Of a DNA stretch of 64,000 nt, positions 18,226-28,185 are shown one piece after another. The translations under genes were made by a program, and so were the position numbers. The notes beneath the pieces were generated by a model. That model was given only the letters and a program-made list of their open reading frames with translations. It did no database searches and was not told where the DNA came from. Origin of the DNA: M3007 sp046329435 (GTDB lineage Bacteria > Bacteroidota > Bacteroidia > Chitinophagales > Saprospiraceae); NCBI GenBank assembly GCA_046329435.1, contig JAXLUR010000001.1, positions 372,001 to 436,000 on the forward strand, read 5' to 3'. The number at the start of each line of letters is the position of its first letter. Within the stretch, counting starts at the first letter, position 1.

Positions 18226-19317
18226 ATGCCGCATAAAAGCCCGGAACCGATCGCCAAATGCCTGATTGTCAGCATTCTGTTGCTAGCCTCGTTTGCTGCG
18301 AAGGCTCAAAACAGGGAGCCTTCGGCTGCGCCGGATTCTTCGGTGAGGATTTTTGCGGTACCGCTGGTGTATTTCAGTCCCGATACCTACTGGGCGTTCG
18401 GCGGCGCGGGGATACTGACCTTTCGCGGGCGCCCGCAACGGTCGAGCATTTCGTTCAGCGGGGCATATACCCAACGCAAGCAAATATTGATCAGCCTGCC
18501 CTACCAGTGGTTTAGCCCCAAGGGACACTGGCGCGCATATGGCGAGGTGGCATGGTACCGCTATTTGTACCAGTATTTTGGCATTGGCAACGATTATCCC
18601 AACGATTTCAAGGAAACCTACGTCGCAAAATACCCGCGCATACGCATCAATGCGCTGCACCGCCTGCGCAAACATGAAATGGCCGGCCTGCGTTACGGGC
18701 TCGATGTCTTTCGAATCCTTTCCATTCAGGAAGGCGGCGAACTGGCTTCCGGAACGATTACCGGGACGGGCGGCGGCGTTTCCTCGGCTTTTGGCCCTGT
18801 GTGGCTGTACGACTCGAGGGACAATCAGTTTTACCCGCGGTCGGGAGGGATGATCGAGTCCACTGTTTTTGCAGAAATACCGCTCTGGGGCAGCGATTTT
18901 CGCTACCTGCGTTTTTTCACAGAAGCCAGTCGATACCTCAGTTTTTGGAAAAAAAACGTGCTGGTATTGCATTTCCTCGGCCAGGCGACCATCGGCGACC
19001 CGCCATTTTTCAGCATGGCGCAAATGGGCGGAGCCCGATGGCTGCGGGGCTACCCCGCCGGTAAATTCCGCGACAAACACCTGCTCTTGTTTCAAACAGA
19101 ATGGCGCTTTCCGCTGCTGTGGCGCTTCAAGGGCGCTTTGTTTGCGGGCGCGGGCAGCGTGTTCGGTACGCCGGGCGAACGCCTGCTCTGGCGATACAAC
19201 GCCGGAGGGGGCATCCGCTTTGAGTTCGATACGCGCCAGCATATTCATTTGCGGCTCGACTATGGCCTCGGCGCCGATAATTCGGGCTTTTATCTCACCG
19301 TCGGTGAAGCATTTTAA
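18226..19317 (+). CDS. BamA/TamA-like outer-membrane beta-barrel protein (no POTRA)
   Basis: A 363-aa protein with a signal peptide (CLIVSILLLASFAAKAQ). It consists of an Omp85-type barrel without visible POTRA repeats: VPLVYFSPDTYWAFGGAG at the barrel start, and GGARWLRGYPAGKFRDK, the LRGY-type motif of BamA/TamA strand-loop L6, with a C-terminal aromatic end (VGEAF). Standalone Omp85 barrels of this size occur widely in Bacteroidota, sometimes with phospholipase partners; the substrate is unknown. The ATG at 18226 begins the signal peptide; the frame extends upstream only into the terminator. nadR follows after 3 bp. Confidence 0.85.
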   Translation: MPHKSPEPIAKCLIVSILLLASFAAKAQNREPSAAPDSSVRIFAVPLVYFSPDTYWAFGGAGILTFRGRPQRSSISFSGAYTQRKQILISLPYQWFSPKGHWRAYGEVAWYRYLYQYFGIGNDYPNDFKETYVAKYPRIRINALHRLRKHEMAGLRYGLDVFRILSIQEGGELASGTITGTGGGVSSAFGPVWLYDSRDNQFYPRSGGMIESTVFAEIPLWGSDFRYLRFFTEASRYLSFWKKNVLVLHFLGQATIGDPPFFSMAQMGGARWLRGYPAGKFRDKHLLLFQTEWRFPLLWRFKGALFAGAGSVFGTPGERLLWRYNAGGGIRFEFDTRQHIHLRLDYGLGADNSGFYLTVGEAF

Positions 19318-19320
19318 ATT

Positions 19321-20277
19321 ATGAAAAAAGGAGTTGTGATTGGCCGGTTTATGCCTTTGCACAAGGGACATGAACACCTGATCAATACCGCGCGGGCAGC
19401 CTGCGAACAGCTGATGATACTGGTTGTCAGCCACGAAGGCGAGCCGATTCCCGGATGGCAGCGGTACGCCTGGGTGAAAAACACCTGGCCCGAACTGGAT
19501 GTACGCCACCTTGTCGTGCCGGCCGACAACCGGCCCGCCGACCAGGCCGGGCTACTCGGCCAAGTCGGAGTCGGCCCCGATGGTACCTGTACGGTTTATT
19601 ACGGTGAAAATCAGGCGGCATATTGGTCGGAACATCCTGAAACGTCAGGCGCTTGCATCCCGATGTGGCCGCAGGAAAGCCCGTTCCTTTCATCGGATAT
19701 CAGAAATAATCCTGCTCTTTTCCAGACCGCGCTGTCGCCCCTGGTTCGCGCATTTTACATTCTCCGGGTAGCCCTGGTCGGGCCCGAATCCTGTGGCAAA
19801 AGTTACCTGGCGGAAGCGCTTGCGGCGCATTTTCAAACGGTTTTTGTAGAAGAATACGGCCGTACCTATTGTGAAAAATACGGCATGGACCTTTCCGAAC
19901 TGGATTTTGCGCACATTGCCGGCGGCCAGTTGTACCGCGAAGATGAAATGGCGCAGCAAGCCAATCAAATCCTGTTTTGCGATACCGACCTGATGATCAC
20001 CCAGGTGTGGAGCGAGATCTATTTTCAGGGACGGTGCCAGTCCTGGATCATGCAGGCCGACCACGAGCGCCGCTACGCCCTGTATCTTCTGCTGGCGCCC
20101 GACATTCCGTGGGTCAACGATGGCCTTCGGGAATACGAAGCACAGCGCGAATGGATGTTCGACCGGCTGAAAAACGAACTGGAGGCGCGCTGGCTGCCGC
20201 ACGTGATCATCCGCGGCAATTACGAACACCGTACGCGCCAGGCAATCGAGGCGGTGGCCAAACTGCTGGATCGTTAA
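19321..20277 (+). CDS. nadR: Bifunctional NadR: NMN adenylyltransferase / nicotinamide riboside kinase
   Basis: A 318-aa NAD-salvage enzyme. The N-terminal half has the nucleotidyltransferase motif GRFMPLHKGHEHL (HxGH-type, 8-20). The C-terminal half has a kinase P-loop GPESCGKS (~155-162), the EEYGRTYCEKYG substrate segment and CDTDLMITQVWSEIYF. The N-terminal helix-turn-helix repressor domain of enterobacterial NadR is missing, so it is an enzyme only. It is nearly fused to the upstream barrel gene (3-bp gap). A kinase-domain paralogue lies at 61003-61530. Confidence 0.93.
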   Translation: MKKGVVIGRFMPLHKGHEHLINTARAACEQLMILVVSHEGEPIPGWQRYAWVKNTWPELDVRHLVVPADNRPADQAGLLGQVGVGPDGTCTVYYGENQAAYWSEHPETSGACIPMWPQESPFLSSDIRNNPALFQTALSPLVRAFYILRVALVGPESCGKSYLAEALAAHFQTVFVEEYGRTYCEKYGMDLSELDFAHIAGGQLYREDEMAQQANQILFCDTDLMITQVWSEIYFQGRCQSWIMQADHERRYALYLLLAPDIPWVNDGLREYEAQREWMFDRLKNELEARWLPHVIIRGNYEHRTRQAIEAVAKLLDR

Positions 20278-20299
20278 GCGGCGCTGTTTTCCACGAAGT

Positions 20300-23200
20300 T
20301 CAAAACCTGGCCACCACGGAGACCGCTTTTTTCTCCTTCTTCACAGCGCCGTTCGGTTCAAATATCTCCGCATAGAGGACATAAATGCCCGGGCGAACAC
20401 GCGTGCCGTCGTCACTGTCGCCATCCCAGCGGATTTGTCCGGCGGTGCCGATCAGTTCTTGCCTGACCAGTCGTTTTACAGGTATGCCTTCCGAATCGTA
20501 CAGCGTAAAGGTGGCAAAATAGCCGGGGCCCGGTAATTGGTACAGGATAGGCAGATAGTCTTCGAAGCCGTCGTCGTCGGGCGAAAGGCGCGCCTGTGGC
20601 AGTTGAATAATGTCGTCGGCAGGGTCGTGCTGCACCGTCAGGCGTTGCGAATTGGGTTGCGTGGGGGTGCCGGGGTCGCTGCCGTTTTTTTGCGCTGCCG
20701 AAGTCCAGTTAAAAGCGCTGTTGGTCGGCCCGTCCGGTCTGATGCGCTCCAGCGCTACCCCTTCGCGTTCGCTTATACTCAACAGGGCATTGTGCCAGTC
20801 ATCGGAATAATCGAGCGAATCGACCGTGACCCGTGAATTGCCGTCGCTCCACAAAACGGTAAAGTTGTCATTACGGTCGTCCAGCGAAGGCAATTCCTGA
20901 TACAGCAGCCAGCCGGCGCGAATGTCTGTGTAATGCAGGGCGAGGTAAAGCGGTTCTTTGGTAAATACGAGGTATTCTCCGGGCAAGAATAAACGCGCGA
21001 GCGTAAGCGGCATCAATTCGCCCGTCGAACGGGCATTGTCGAAGGTAAACTGGGAGAGGTCGAATATCTTGTCGCTGCGATTCAGCAGTTCAACATATCT
21101 CGAGCTGCCCGCAGCAGGATTGAACAGTATTTCGTTGATCACAACATCCGCAGGCTCGGGCCGCTCGGGCAGGCCGATAAAGACCGTGTCGGTTGCGGCG
21201 GCGGGGTTGCCGCTGCAATCGGTCAGCGCGGCCCCGAAACTCAGGGCGTACAGTGTGCGGGGTTGCAAGGGGCTGTTCAGTGTGATTTCAACCCGGCTTT
21301 TGTCGCCATCCTGAAAATCGGCTGAAACTGCCTGTACTGCCGGAGAAAGATGAAAAACCGAGGGGTCCTGAATGGCATTATCGTCGAGCCCCTCCGAAAA
21401 AATCAGTAACACGGTGGAAGCGTCCACGGTGTAGGCGCGGACCACCGCGGGCGGCGTATCGTCGGGCGTGAGGCTGTAAGAGGCGTTTTGCCGCCCGGGA
21501 GTTCCGCCGATAGCGGCCGGACAACTTTGCCAGTTTTCCTTGCCAATACAAGGCAATGTCGGGTTTATCCTTTCAATCGACCAGCCGCCATCCCGCTTGT
21601 TGGCATCGGTGTGCCATGCGGCTGAATAGACGATACGATCGAGTATTGCGCCCGAGGCGGTGCGCAGGTTGAGCGCGTCCTGATCGTCATTGAGACTCGG
21701 AAAGCCGCCGGGCGCCAGCAGATTGTCGCTAAAAGGGGCCAGCGCGGCCAAATTTGCGGCCGAACAAAGGACCAGTACCGAATCGGGCTCCAGCACATAC
21801 TCGGGCAGGGTGTACTGCGTTGTGCCGGCATCCGAAAACAACAGGCCGTTCAGTTGCAAAAATTTGCCCGAACGGTTGACAATCTCTACCCATTCCACCT
21901 CGGGCAAGCCCTGTGAAGGAGCAGGTTTGAACATAATTTCATTAAAAATGAGGTCCTGCCCCTGCGGCGCCTCGGCCAGCCCGAAGTACGCGATGTTTCC
22001 AGGGTCAGCCCCGTTTCCGCTGCAATCGCGCACCAGAGAATCAACGCTCAAACCATAACGGACACCCGATTCCAGCGGCTCGGCCAGGCTTAATTGAACA
22101 ACGCTGCGGTCATCGCCGGGAAAAGACACCGTCAGTATTTGCCGGTCCGGCGTGATGTGGTAGCGATCGGATGCGAGGGCTTCTTCCTGATCGAGTCCTT
22201 CTGAAAACTGCAGGCGTACCGTAGTCGCATTGTCTGCCACCGCACTGGCCAGCGCCGGCTGTTGCGTGTCGGGAGCGGTTTGCAGGCCGGAATTGGCCCG
22301 CCCTGGAGTCCCTCCTGAGGGCGCACTGCTGGATTGCCAGTTGTCGCTGCCCAGGCAGGGCCGGTTGGGGTTGATGCGTTCGAGCGACCAGCCGCCGTCT
22401 TCCTTGTCCGGATCGGTATGCCAGTTGAGCTGATAGGACACCTGATTGATAACGACACCGCCGGCGTCGGCCAGAATCAGCCAGTCGCCAGTGTTGTTCA
22501 AAGAAGGAAACCCGCTGATACCCAGCGTGTTGGGCACAAGGGGTTTCAAACTTAATGCCGAGGCCGGCGCGCACAACACGACGAATGAATCGGGCGCCAG
22601 TACGTACGAGGGCAACGCGGCCGGCGTGCCCCCTGAATCATAAAACCGCAGTTGTTGAAGGTCGATGTATTTGCCCGAGCGATTGAACAACTCCGCCCAT
22701 TCCACTTCGGGCAAACCGACCGAAGGGCTGGGATCGGCCATAATTTCATTGATCAAAATGTCGTACTGCCCCGCCGATTCCAGTAAAATAAATTGAAAAT
22801 CAGTCGATTGAATAGCGCTGACATTGCCTGCAAGGTCGGCGATCTGGCTGGTTTGCAGCTGATACACGCCGGACTGGGTCAGTGGGCCGGAAAGCCCGAC
22901 GATTACTTTTGTCGGGTTGCCCGGCGCCAGCGCGGCAGTTACCGCTTGCCCGGCCCCCTGGACGGAATAATTGGCCGGGTTTTCGGCGGAAACAACATCC
23001 AGCGCTTCATCGAAAGATACTTCGAGTGTGGAGTCGTTTACAATGCCTGCGCCCAGCAACACTGGCGGCGCGGTATCCGGCGCATCGGGCTGTATCGACA
23101 AATTATCAAAGTAAAATTTGTCTTTCCGCGTAGCGGAGTAAACACATTGTACGCCAAACCAGCGGTCGGGGCCGCCCGCGTAGGTAGCATCGGTGACTGC

Positions 23201-23740
23201 CAGTTCGGGCTGAAACGGGTTGGCGCCGGGCGCCACGTCGAGCGACCACAGGCCGCTGGCCGAACGCCGCATGCGCAGGGAGCCGACGACGGGCTCGTTG
23301 GCCACGAGGCCGGGGGTGCCCGTCGCCAAAAGGGTTTTCACGGGGCCGTCCTGACGGTAAAAACGAATAGCGTCATTGGAGCCATTCTCTCCGATCTCCA
23401 GGAAATAACCGTTGGCCTGCGTCAGATCGGCCTGATCGGCCAACAGATAGATTCTCAACAGGTTGGCAGCCGAGGGGGCGAATTCCAGCCGCACGTCGAG
23501 CAGCCAGATCGCACTGTCCGCAATGTTGCCCTGAACGCTCAGCATCGAGGTGCCGGCATCGGGGGCGTTGAGTTGCAACTGGCCGCTTGTGTTTACGATA
23601 AAGTTGGCGGCATCGCCACTCCAGGCGGGGTTTTGGGTAAAATCACCGTCTGAAAAATCATCGGCAATTTGAGCCAAAGCACATTGAAAAACGCCCATCG
23701 CGAAGAGCAGGGGCAGGCAACGCCGGAGAACAGGGTGCAT
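20300..23740 (-). CDS. Large secreted protein with three lamin-tail domains and Ig-like repeats
   Basis: A 1146-aa exported protein (signal peptide 1-23). It contains a jelly-roll/LamG-like N-terminal region (24-216), then three alternating pairs of a SbsA/Big_5-type Ig-like domain and a lamin-tail domain. The LTDs start near residues 328, 597 and 865 with INEIMADPSPS, FNEIMFKPAPS and INEILFNPAAG. LTD1 and LTD2 share the motifs DGGWSxERINP and GGTPGRxN. The C-terminus (~1045-1146) is a FlgD-like/gliding-associated Ig domain (LSPDDDGFEDYLPI, IRWDGDSDDGTRVRPGIYVLY). It is probably a surface or extracellular protein, with polymer or nuclease-associated roles in the family. Confidence 0.88.
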   Translation of the reverse strand: MHPVLRRCLPLLFAMGVFQCALAQIADDFSDGDFTQNPAWSGDAANFIVNTSGQLQLNAPDAGTSMLSVQGNIADSAIWLLDVRLEFAPSAANLLRIYLLADQADLTQANGYFLEIGENGSNDAIRFYRQDGPVKTLLATGTPGLVANEPVVGSLRMRRSASGLWSLDVAPGANPFQPELAVTDATYAGGPDRWFGVQCVYSATRKDKFYFDNLSIQPDAPDTAPPVLLGAGIVNDSTLEVSFDEALDVVSAENPANYSVQGAGQAVTAALAPGNPTKVIVGLSGPLTQSGVYQLQTSQIADLAGNVSAIQSTDFQFILLESAGQYDILINEIMADPSPSVGLPEVEWAELFNRSGKYIDLQQLRFYDSGGTPAALPSYVLAPDSFVVLCAPASALSLKPLVPNTLGISGFPSLNNTGDWLILADAGGVVINQVSYQLNWHTDPDKEDGGWSLERINPNRPCLGSDNWQSSSAPSGGTPGRANSGLQTAPDTQQPALASAVADNATTVRLQFSEGLDQEEALASDRYHITPDRQILTVSFPGDDRSVVQLSLAEPLESGVRYGLSVDSLVRDCSGNGADPGNIAYFGLAEAPQGQDLIFNEIMFKPAPSQGLPEVEWVEIVNRSGKFLQLNGLLFSDAGTTQYTLPEYVLEPDSVLVLCSAANLAALAPFSDNLLAPGGFPSLNDDQDALNLRTASGAILDRIVYSAAWHTDANKRDGGWSIERINPTLPCIGKENWQSCPAAIGGTPGRQNASYSLTPDDTPPAVVRAYTVDASTVLLIFSEGLDDNAIQDPSVFHLSPAVQAVSADFQDGDKSRVEITLNSPLQPRTLYALSFGAALTDCSGNPAAATDTVFIGLPERPEPADVVINEILFNPAAGSSRYVELLNRSDKIFDLSQFTFDNARSTGELMPLTLARLFLPGEYLVFTKEPLYLALHYTDIRAGWLLYQELPSLDDRNDNFTVLWSDGNSRVTVDSLDYSDDWHNALLSISEREGVALERIRPDGPTNSAFNWTSAAQKNGSDPGTPTQPNSQRLTVQHDPADDIIQLPQARLSPDDDGFEDYLPILYQLPGPGYFATFTLYDSEGIPVKRLVRQELIGTAGQIRWDGDSDDGTRVRPGIYVLYAEIFEPNGAVKKEKKAVSVVARF

Positions 23741-23803
23741 AAACGGACCTTTTTTTGTCCCGGCAAGTTACGGCAAGCCGAAGGTTTGCATCATTTTTGC
23801 CGC

Positions 23804-24853
23804 ATGCGATCTTCCTTATTTTTGATCCTGCTACTGGCATTGTGCTCCTGTGGCAATGAAATACCCGAAGGGCAGCAACTCACGGTCTGCGTCGGTAAAA
23901 TAGCCGTCAGGGAACAGGCCGGAGAAAAAAGTCGTGCGTTGCGCACGGTTTCTGCCGGCGAAAACCTCGTTGCACTGGGCAGGGTAAGCAATTTTATCAG
24001 TGCTATCCGGCTGGGCGATTCGCTTTTGCAGGCGCCCTGGATCGAGGTGTCTGGCAAAGGCCTGCCCTCGGGTTGGGTCTTTGCGGCAGCCGTCAGGCCG
24101 CGGGGGGCGGATTTTGATGAATGGTTTTTGCAACAGCAAATGCGCTGTTTTTGGGGCGCCGACCTTGCCGAACGCCGCAACAAATGGCTGGCCGCCCGTT
24201 CGGCACTTAAAACAGCCGACGATGCGGCCGCTTACTACCGCGAGACGGTGGCCCTTCGCGATGCCTGCATGGCCCGATTGTCGAGCCGTTCGGAGCCCAA
24301 CGAAGCCGATGTCGATCCGGATTTTTTCTGGCTCAATAAAGCGTTACCCGGGTGCATTACTCAACGCGGTAGTGGCAAAAACGAAGTGTTCAGTTTTATC
24401 GATTATCACGTCTGGCAGCAAATCGCCGGCTCCACTGCCGGCAATCAGGATGATATTTTTATTAATTTTTGCCTGACTGAATTTCCGCTCGACAGCATCG
24501 AATCGCCCTACCCTTCCTGGACGATTCAGACGGCGGAAAAAGAAGGCAGCAGCCGACTCGGTTCGGGAAAACACCTCGATATGCTGCAACTGATCGAAGA
24601 CGGACTTGTCATCAGTCCCCTGTTTACGAAAGAATATCTTGCTTGTAAAAAACTGATAATGAACGACATATTAAACCAGGGCAATACCTACTGGCTCCCC
24701 GCCGACAAAATCCGCGGGGAGATCGACCAAATTGCCGCCAGGGGCTTCAAATGCCTCGACGAACGCGACCTGCTGGCCTTGCAGGAGCGCCGAAAACAGT
24801 TCGACGACCCGGCCGCCAACGGAATTCGCGTCAATCTTCGCGCAGGCGAGTGA
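23804..24853 (+). CDS. Hypothetical lipoprotein with SH3-like N-terminal domain
   Basis: A 349-aa lipoprotein (signal FLILLLALCSC). Residues ~25-90 look like a bacterial SH3 domain (VCVGKIAVREQAGEKSRALRTVSAGENLVALG ending in WIEVSGKGLPSGWVF). The rest (~100-349) is not recognised; it is polar, with a DPDFFWLNKALPGCI segment and a C-terminal basic helix. Presumably it is anchored in the periplasm or on the cell surface. The ATG at 23804 begins the lipoprotein signal; longer in-frame extensions overlap the divergent LTD gene. Confidence 0.8.
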   Translation: MRSSLFLILLLALCSCGNEIPEGQQLTVCVGKIAVREQAGEKSRALRTVSAGENLVALGRVSNFISAIRLGDSLLQAPWIEVSGKGLPSGWVFAAAVRPRGADFDEWFLQQQMRCFWGADLAERRNKWLAARSALKTADDAAAYYRETVALRDACMARLSSRSEPNEADVDPDFFWLNKALPGCITQRGSGKNEVFSFIDYHVWQQIAGSTAGNQDDIFINFCLTEFPLDSIESPYPSWTIQTAEKEGSSRLGSGKHLDMLQLIEDGLVISPLFTKEYLACKKLIMNDILNQGNTYWLPADKIRGEIDQIAARGFKCLDERDLLALQERRKQFDDPAANGIRVNLRAGE

Positions 24854-24864
24854 TCGCATTGATG

Positions 24865-24872
24865 TATTTTTG
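24865..24872 (+). promoter_or_regulatory. -7 promoter element of the PGI/PMI gene
   Basis: TATTTTTG matches TAnnTTTG perfectly and lies 45 bp upstream of the ATG at 24917. The -33 region has no clear TTG at standard spacing. Confidence 0.45.
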
Positions 24873-24916
24873 CGGCGCCCTGGCCCCATTTCAAACAATA
24901 AACTTTTCCCTCTGCT

Positions 24917-25903
24917 ATGGATAAGATGATTGCCCGCTTCCCCGCGCAACTGGAGGAGGCGCTCGCTCAATCCCAAAATGTCGTAATCAAAAAACACAGT
25001 TCACCAATTCGCACCGTACTGATCTCGGGTCTTGGCGGCAGCGGCATCGGCGGCAACTTTGTGCAGGAACTGGTACGCGCCGAATGCAAGGCGCCTGTGG
25101 TGGTCAGCAAAGGTTATCACGCACCCAACTGGGTCAACAAACACACGCTGGCAATTTGCTCCTCGTACAGCGGCAACACTGAAGAAACCATCAGCACCTT
25201 CGAGCAACTGCTGGGCACCGGCGCCAAGATCGTCGTCGTGTCGTCGGGCGGCAAACTGATCGAACTGGCCAAACAACACGGCCTCGATTACGTACAGCTG
25301 GCCGGCGGCTGGAGCAGCCCGCGCGCTTGCCTGGGCTATTCCATTGTGGCTCAACTGGCCGTCTTGCGGGGCGCCCGGCTGATTTCCGGCAAGATGTTCA
25401 AACAAATAGAAAACGCCCGCAAACTTCTCGTCAAAGACGAGGCCGACATTCGCAAACGCGCGCACAAACTGGCCGGTTTTCTGGCCGGCAAAACGCCGGT
25501 CATCTACGCTGCCGACCACATCGAATCGGTGGCCGTACGCTGGCGTCAGCAAATCAATGAAAACGCCAAACAACTCTGCTGGCACCACGTCGTGCCGGAA
25601 ATGAACCACAATGAACTGGTGGGCTGGCGCGACCAACGCCCCGACCTGGCGGTGATCTGGCTGCGCAATCGCGATGATTTCCAACGCACAGCTGTCCGGA
25701 TCGACATCAACAAGGACATTGTCGAGCACTATGCCGGCGCCTCCATCGAGTTGTATTCCAAGGGCAAATCGCTGGCCGAAAAAATGTTTTATTTCGTCCA
25801 TCTGGGCGACTGGCTGTCCGTTTACCTCGCCGAAGCCCGCAAGGTGGACCCCGTCGAGATCCGTGTAATCGATTTTCTCAAATCCGAACTCGCCAAGCTC
25901 TGA
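24917..25903 (+). CDS. Bifunctional phosphoglucose/phosphomannose isomerase
   Basis: A 328-aa SIS-domain sugar isomerase. The first SIS domain carries GLGGSGIGGNF and the sugar-phosphate loop SSYSGNTEET. The C-terminal SIS domain carries the conserved MNHNELVGW stretch with the catalytic Glu/His. The family interconverts fructose-6-P with glucose-6-P and mannose-6-P. It is followed 25 bp later by a complete classical pgi, so the two isomerases are in one transcription unit. An internal ATG at codon 4 is an alternative start. Confidence 0.9.
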   Translation: MDKMIARFPAQLEEALAQSQNVVIKKHSSPIRTVLISGLGGSGIGGNFVQELVRAECKAPVVVSKGYHAPNWVNKHTLAICSSYSGNTEETISTFEQLLGTGAKIVVVSSGGKLIELAKQHGLDYVQLAGGWSSPRACLGYSIVAQLAVLRGARLISGKMFKQIENARKLLVKDEADIRKRAHKLAGFLAGKTPVIYAADHIESVAVRWRQQINENAKQLCWHHVVPEMNHNELVGWRDQRPDLAVIWLRNRDDFQRTAVRIDINKDIVEHYAGASIELYSKGKSLAEKMFYFVHLGDWLSVYLAEARKVDPVEIRVIDFLKSELAKL

Positions 25904-25928
25904 ACCAAGTTTTTAAACACTCCCGACA

Positions 25929-27236
25929 ATGAACACACTACAATTTGATCTGGAGCCGGCCGGACGATTTATTGGCGGGCACGAACTTGCTGCCATCGAA
26001 CCGCAAGCCCTTGCAGCGGCCAAATTGCTCGAAAGCCGTCGCGGACCAGGCAATGATTTTCTTGGCTGGCTGGATTTGCCCCTGAAATACGACCGGACCG
26101 AATTTCGGCGCATAAAAACTGCGGCCAAAAGAATACAAAAACAAGCCGAAGTGCTCGTTGTAATCGGCATCGGCGGCTCATACCTGGGCGCAAAGGCCGC
26201 CATTGAATTTTGCAGCCACGGGTTTTACAACAACCTGCCCCGAAAGAAGCGTAAAACGCCCGAGATCTATTTCGCCGGAACTAATATTTCCGGCACCTAT
26301 CTTACACATTTACTGGATGTTATCGGCGATCGTGATTTTTCTGTCAATGTAATTTCCAAATCGGGCACGACGACCGAACCAGCCATTGCATTCCGGATTT
26401 TTAAACAAAAACTGGAGGAAAAATACGGCAAGGAAGGCGCCCGCAGCCGCATTTACGCCACGACTGATGCGCAGCGCGGCGCGCTCAAACACCTGTCGGA
26501 TCAGGAAGGCTATGAGACCTTTATCGTACCCGACGACGTGGGCGGGCGCTTTTCCGTACTGACGGCCGTGGGCCTCTTGCCCATCGCCGCGGCCGGTATC
26601 GACATCGACGCCCTGATGCGCGGCGCTGCCGATGCGCGCGCAACTTACCGCGCGGCCGATTTCGGGAGCAACGACGTGCTTCGGTACGCCGCTGTGCGCA
26701 ATATTCTGCTGCGCAAGGGCAAACACGTCGAATTGCTCGTCAACTACGAGCCGCGCTGCCACTTTATCGCGGAATGGTGGAAGCAACTCTTTGGCGAAAG
26801 CGAGGGCAAGGATGGCAAAGGTATTTTCCCGGCAGCTGCCGATTTTACCTGCGATCTGCACTCGCTCGGTCAGTACGTGCAGGACGGCAGCCGGATGTTG
26901 TTTGAAACCGTGCTCGAAATCGGCGCGCCAGAGCACGACATTACGCTCGAAAAAACAGCCGAAGACCTCGACGGCCTCAATTACCTCGCCGGCAAAACCC
27001 TCGACTTTATCAATTCCAAAGCCGCAGAAGGCACCCGCCAGGCGCATATCGACGGCGGGGTGCCCAACCTGACAATCCGTTTGCCCGAAGCGACGCCCTA
27101 CCACCTGGGCTGGCTGTTTTATTTTTTTGAAAAATCTTGCGCCGTCAGCGGTTACCTGCTCGGGGTCAATCCTTTCGATCAGCCGGGCGTGGAGGCCTAC
27201 AAAAAGAACATGTTTGCATTGTTGGGAAAAAAGTGA
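25929..27236 (+). CDS. pgi: Glucose-6-phosphate isomerase
   Basis: A 435-aa short-type glycolytic Pgi. Key blocks are GIGGSYLGAKAAIEF, the phosphate loop SKSGTTTEPAIAFR, GGRFSVLTAVGLLPIA and the GVPNLTIRLPEATPYHLGWL C-terminal active-site region. The length agrees with the Bacillus/Bacteroidota form. It overlaps in function with the SIS-family isomerase directly upstream (25-bp gap), suggesting that the upstream enzyme mainly serves mannose-6-P or that the flux is shared. A DUF4349 gene follows. Confidence 0.95.
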   Translation: MNTLQFDLEPAGRFIGGHELAAIEPQALAAAKLLESRRGPGNDFLGWLDLPLKYDRTEFRRIKTAAKRIQKQAEVLVVIGIGGSYLGAKAAIEFCSHGFYNNLPRKKRKTPEIYFAGTNISGTYLTHLLDVIGDRDFSVNVISKSGTTTEPAIAFRIFKQKLEEKYGKEGARSRIYATTDAQRGALKHLSDQEGYETFIVPDDVGGRFSVLTAVGLLPIAAAGIDIDALMRGAADARATYRAADFGSNDVLRYAAVRNILLRKGKHVELLVNYEPRCHFIAEWWKQLFGESEGKDGKGIFPAAADFTCDLHSLGQYVQDGSRMLFETVLEIGAPEHDITLEKTAEDLDGLNYLAGKTLDFINSKAAEGTRQAHIDGGVPNLTIRLPEATPYHLGWLFYFFEKSCAVSGYLLGVNPFDQPGVEAYKKNMFALLGKK

Positions 27237-27283
27237 CCCGCCAAGACGGCAGTTTACAGCATCTTGCATAAAAAAGACTAGCA

Positions 27284-28174
27284 ATGACTGCTTCAAAACT
27301 GCGTAAAATCAGCACCCGCTCGGTAGTCCTTCTGCTGATCGGGTGCTTTCTTTTGACCTTCCTGCTTCGCGTCGCCTATGTGCTTACCCGTGACACCCGG
27401 GAAGAGGAAGTCTATGTGTCGTCCAACGCCAACGACCTGAGCCTGGGCAGCTGGGCCAGCGAACAAGGCCCGCTCAGGAAAAACTACGCCAGTGAAAAAA
27501 GCCTGAAAATAGATGCCCCCGTCTCTGCTTCTGAACCTTCCCAGAAGTACGAAAAGACAGCCACGCTCAACGCCCGAACGGAGCGTTTCGACCAGGAAGA
27601 AAAACACCTGCGGAGTATGACGAGCGACTTCAACGCCATCATTCAGTACGAGAATAAAAACGGCAATCCGGGCAACCGCAGTTTGCAACTCATGATCGGT
27701 GTGCGGCCCGAGTTGTTCGATTCTTTTTACGTGGCAGCACAGGGCGTCGGGCGTATTTTTGTCAACTCGGTGGTCAAAGTGGACAAAACCACAGAATTCC
27801 GCGAGCTCAATGCCAAAAAAGCGAGTCTGGAAAAAGCCCTCGCCAGCCTCAATGAACTCAAAAGCCACGCTGGAACGATTAGCGATCTGGTGGGCTTGCA
27901 CGACAAAATCCTCGACATCGAACGCCAGATGCAGGAACTGGGCGTGGAACTGGGCAACTTTTCGGCTGAAAACGAATTTTGCACCGTCCGTTTCGCGCTC
28001 TTCGAAAACGCCGCGGCGCCGGCCATTCCCCTGCTCAGTATTCTGTTCAAGGCACTTGTCTGGACCTTCGAATACTACATCATGGCGCTCATCGGCTTCG
28101 CCGTGGTGCTCCTTGTCGCTTTGCTGGCGATAACGGTGGTCGGTAAAATCGGAGAAGTGAGCAAAAAAGATTGA
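27284..28174 (+). CDS. DUF4349 domain-containing membrane protein
   Basis: A 296-aa protein with an N-terminal transmembrane anchor (VVLLLIGCFLLTFLLRVAYV, ~10-29) and a C-terminal membrane segment (~258-285). The middle contains a beta-rich part (SLQLMIGVRPELFDSFYVAAQ) and a coiled coil (~165-215, ELNAKKASLEKALASLNELK ... KILDIERQMQELGVELG), which is the DUF4349 arrangement. The biochemical role is not established. It converges with the leftward hypothetical gene, with only 11 bp between stops and no terminator. Confidence 0.85.
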   Translation: MTASKLRKISTRSVVLLLIGCFLLTFLLRVAYVLTRDTREEEVYVSSNANDLSLGSWASEQGPLRKNYASEKSLKIDAPVSASEPSQKYEKTATLNARTERFDQEEKHLRSMTSDFNAIIQYENKNGNPGNRSLQLMIGVRPELFDSFYVAAQGVGRIFVNSVVKVDKTTEFRELNAKKASLEKALASLNELKSHAGTISDLVGLHDKILDIERQMQELGVELGNFSAENEFCTVRFALFENAAAPAIPLLSILFKALVWTFEYYIMALIGFAVVLLVALLAITVVGKIGEVSKKD

Positions 28175-28185
28175 TTTACAACGCC

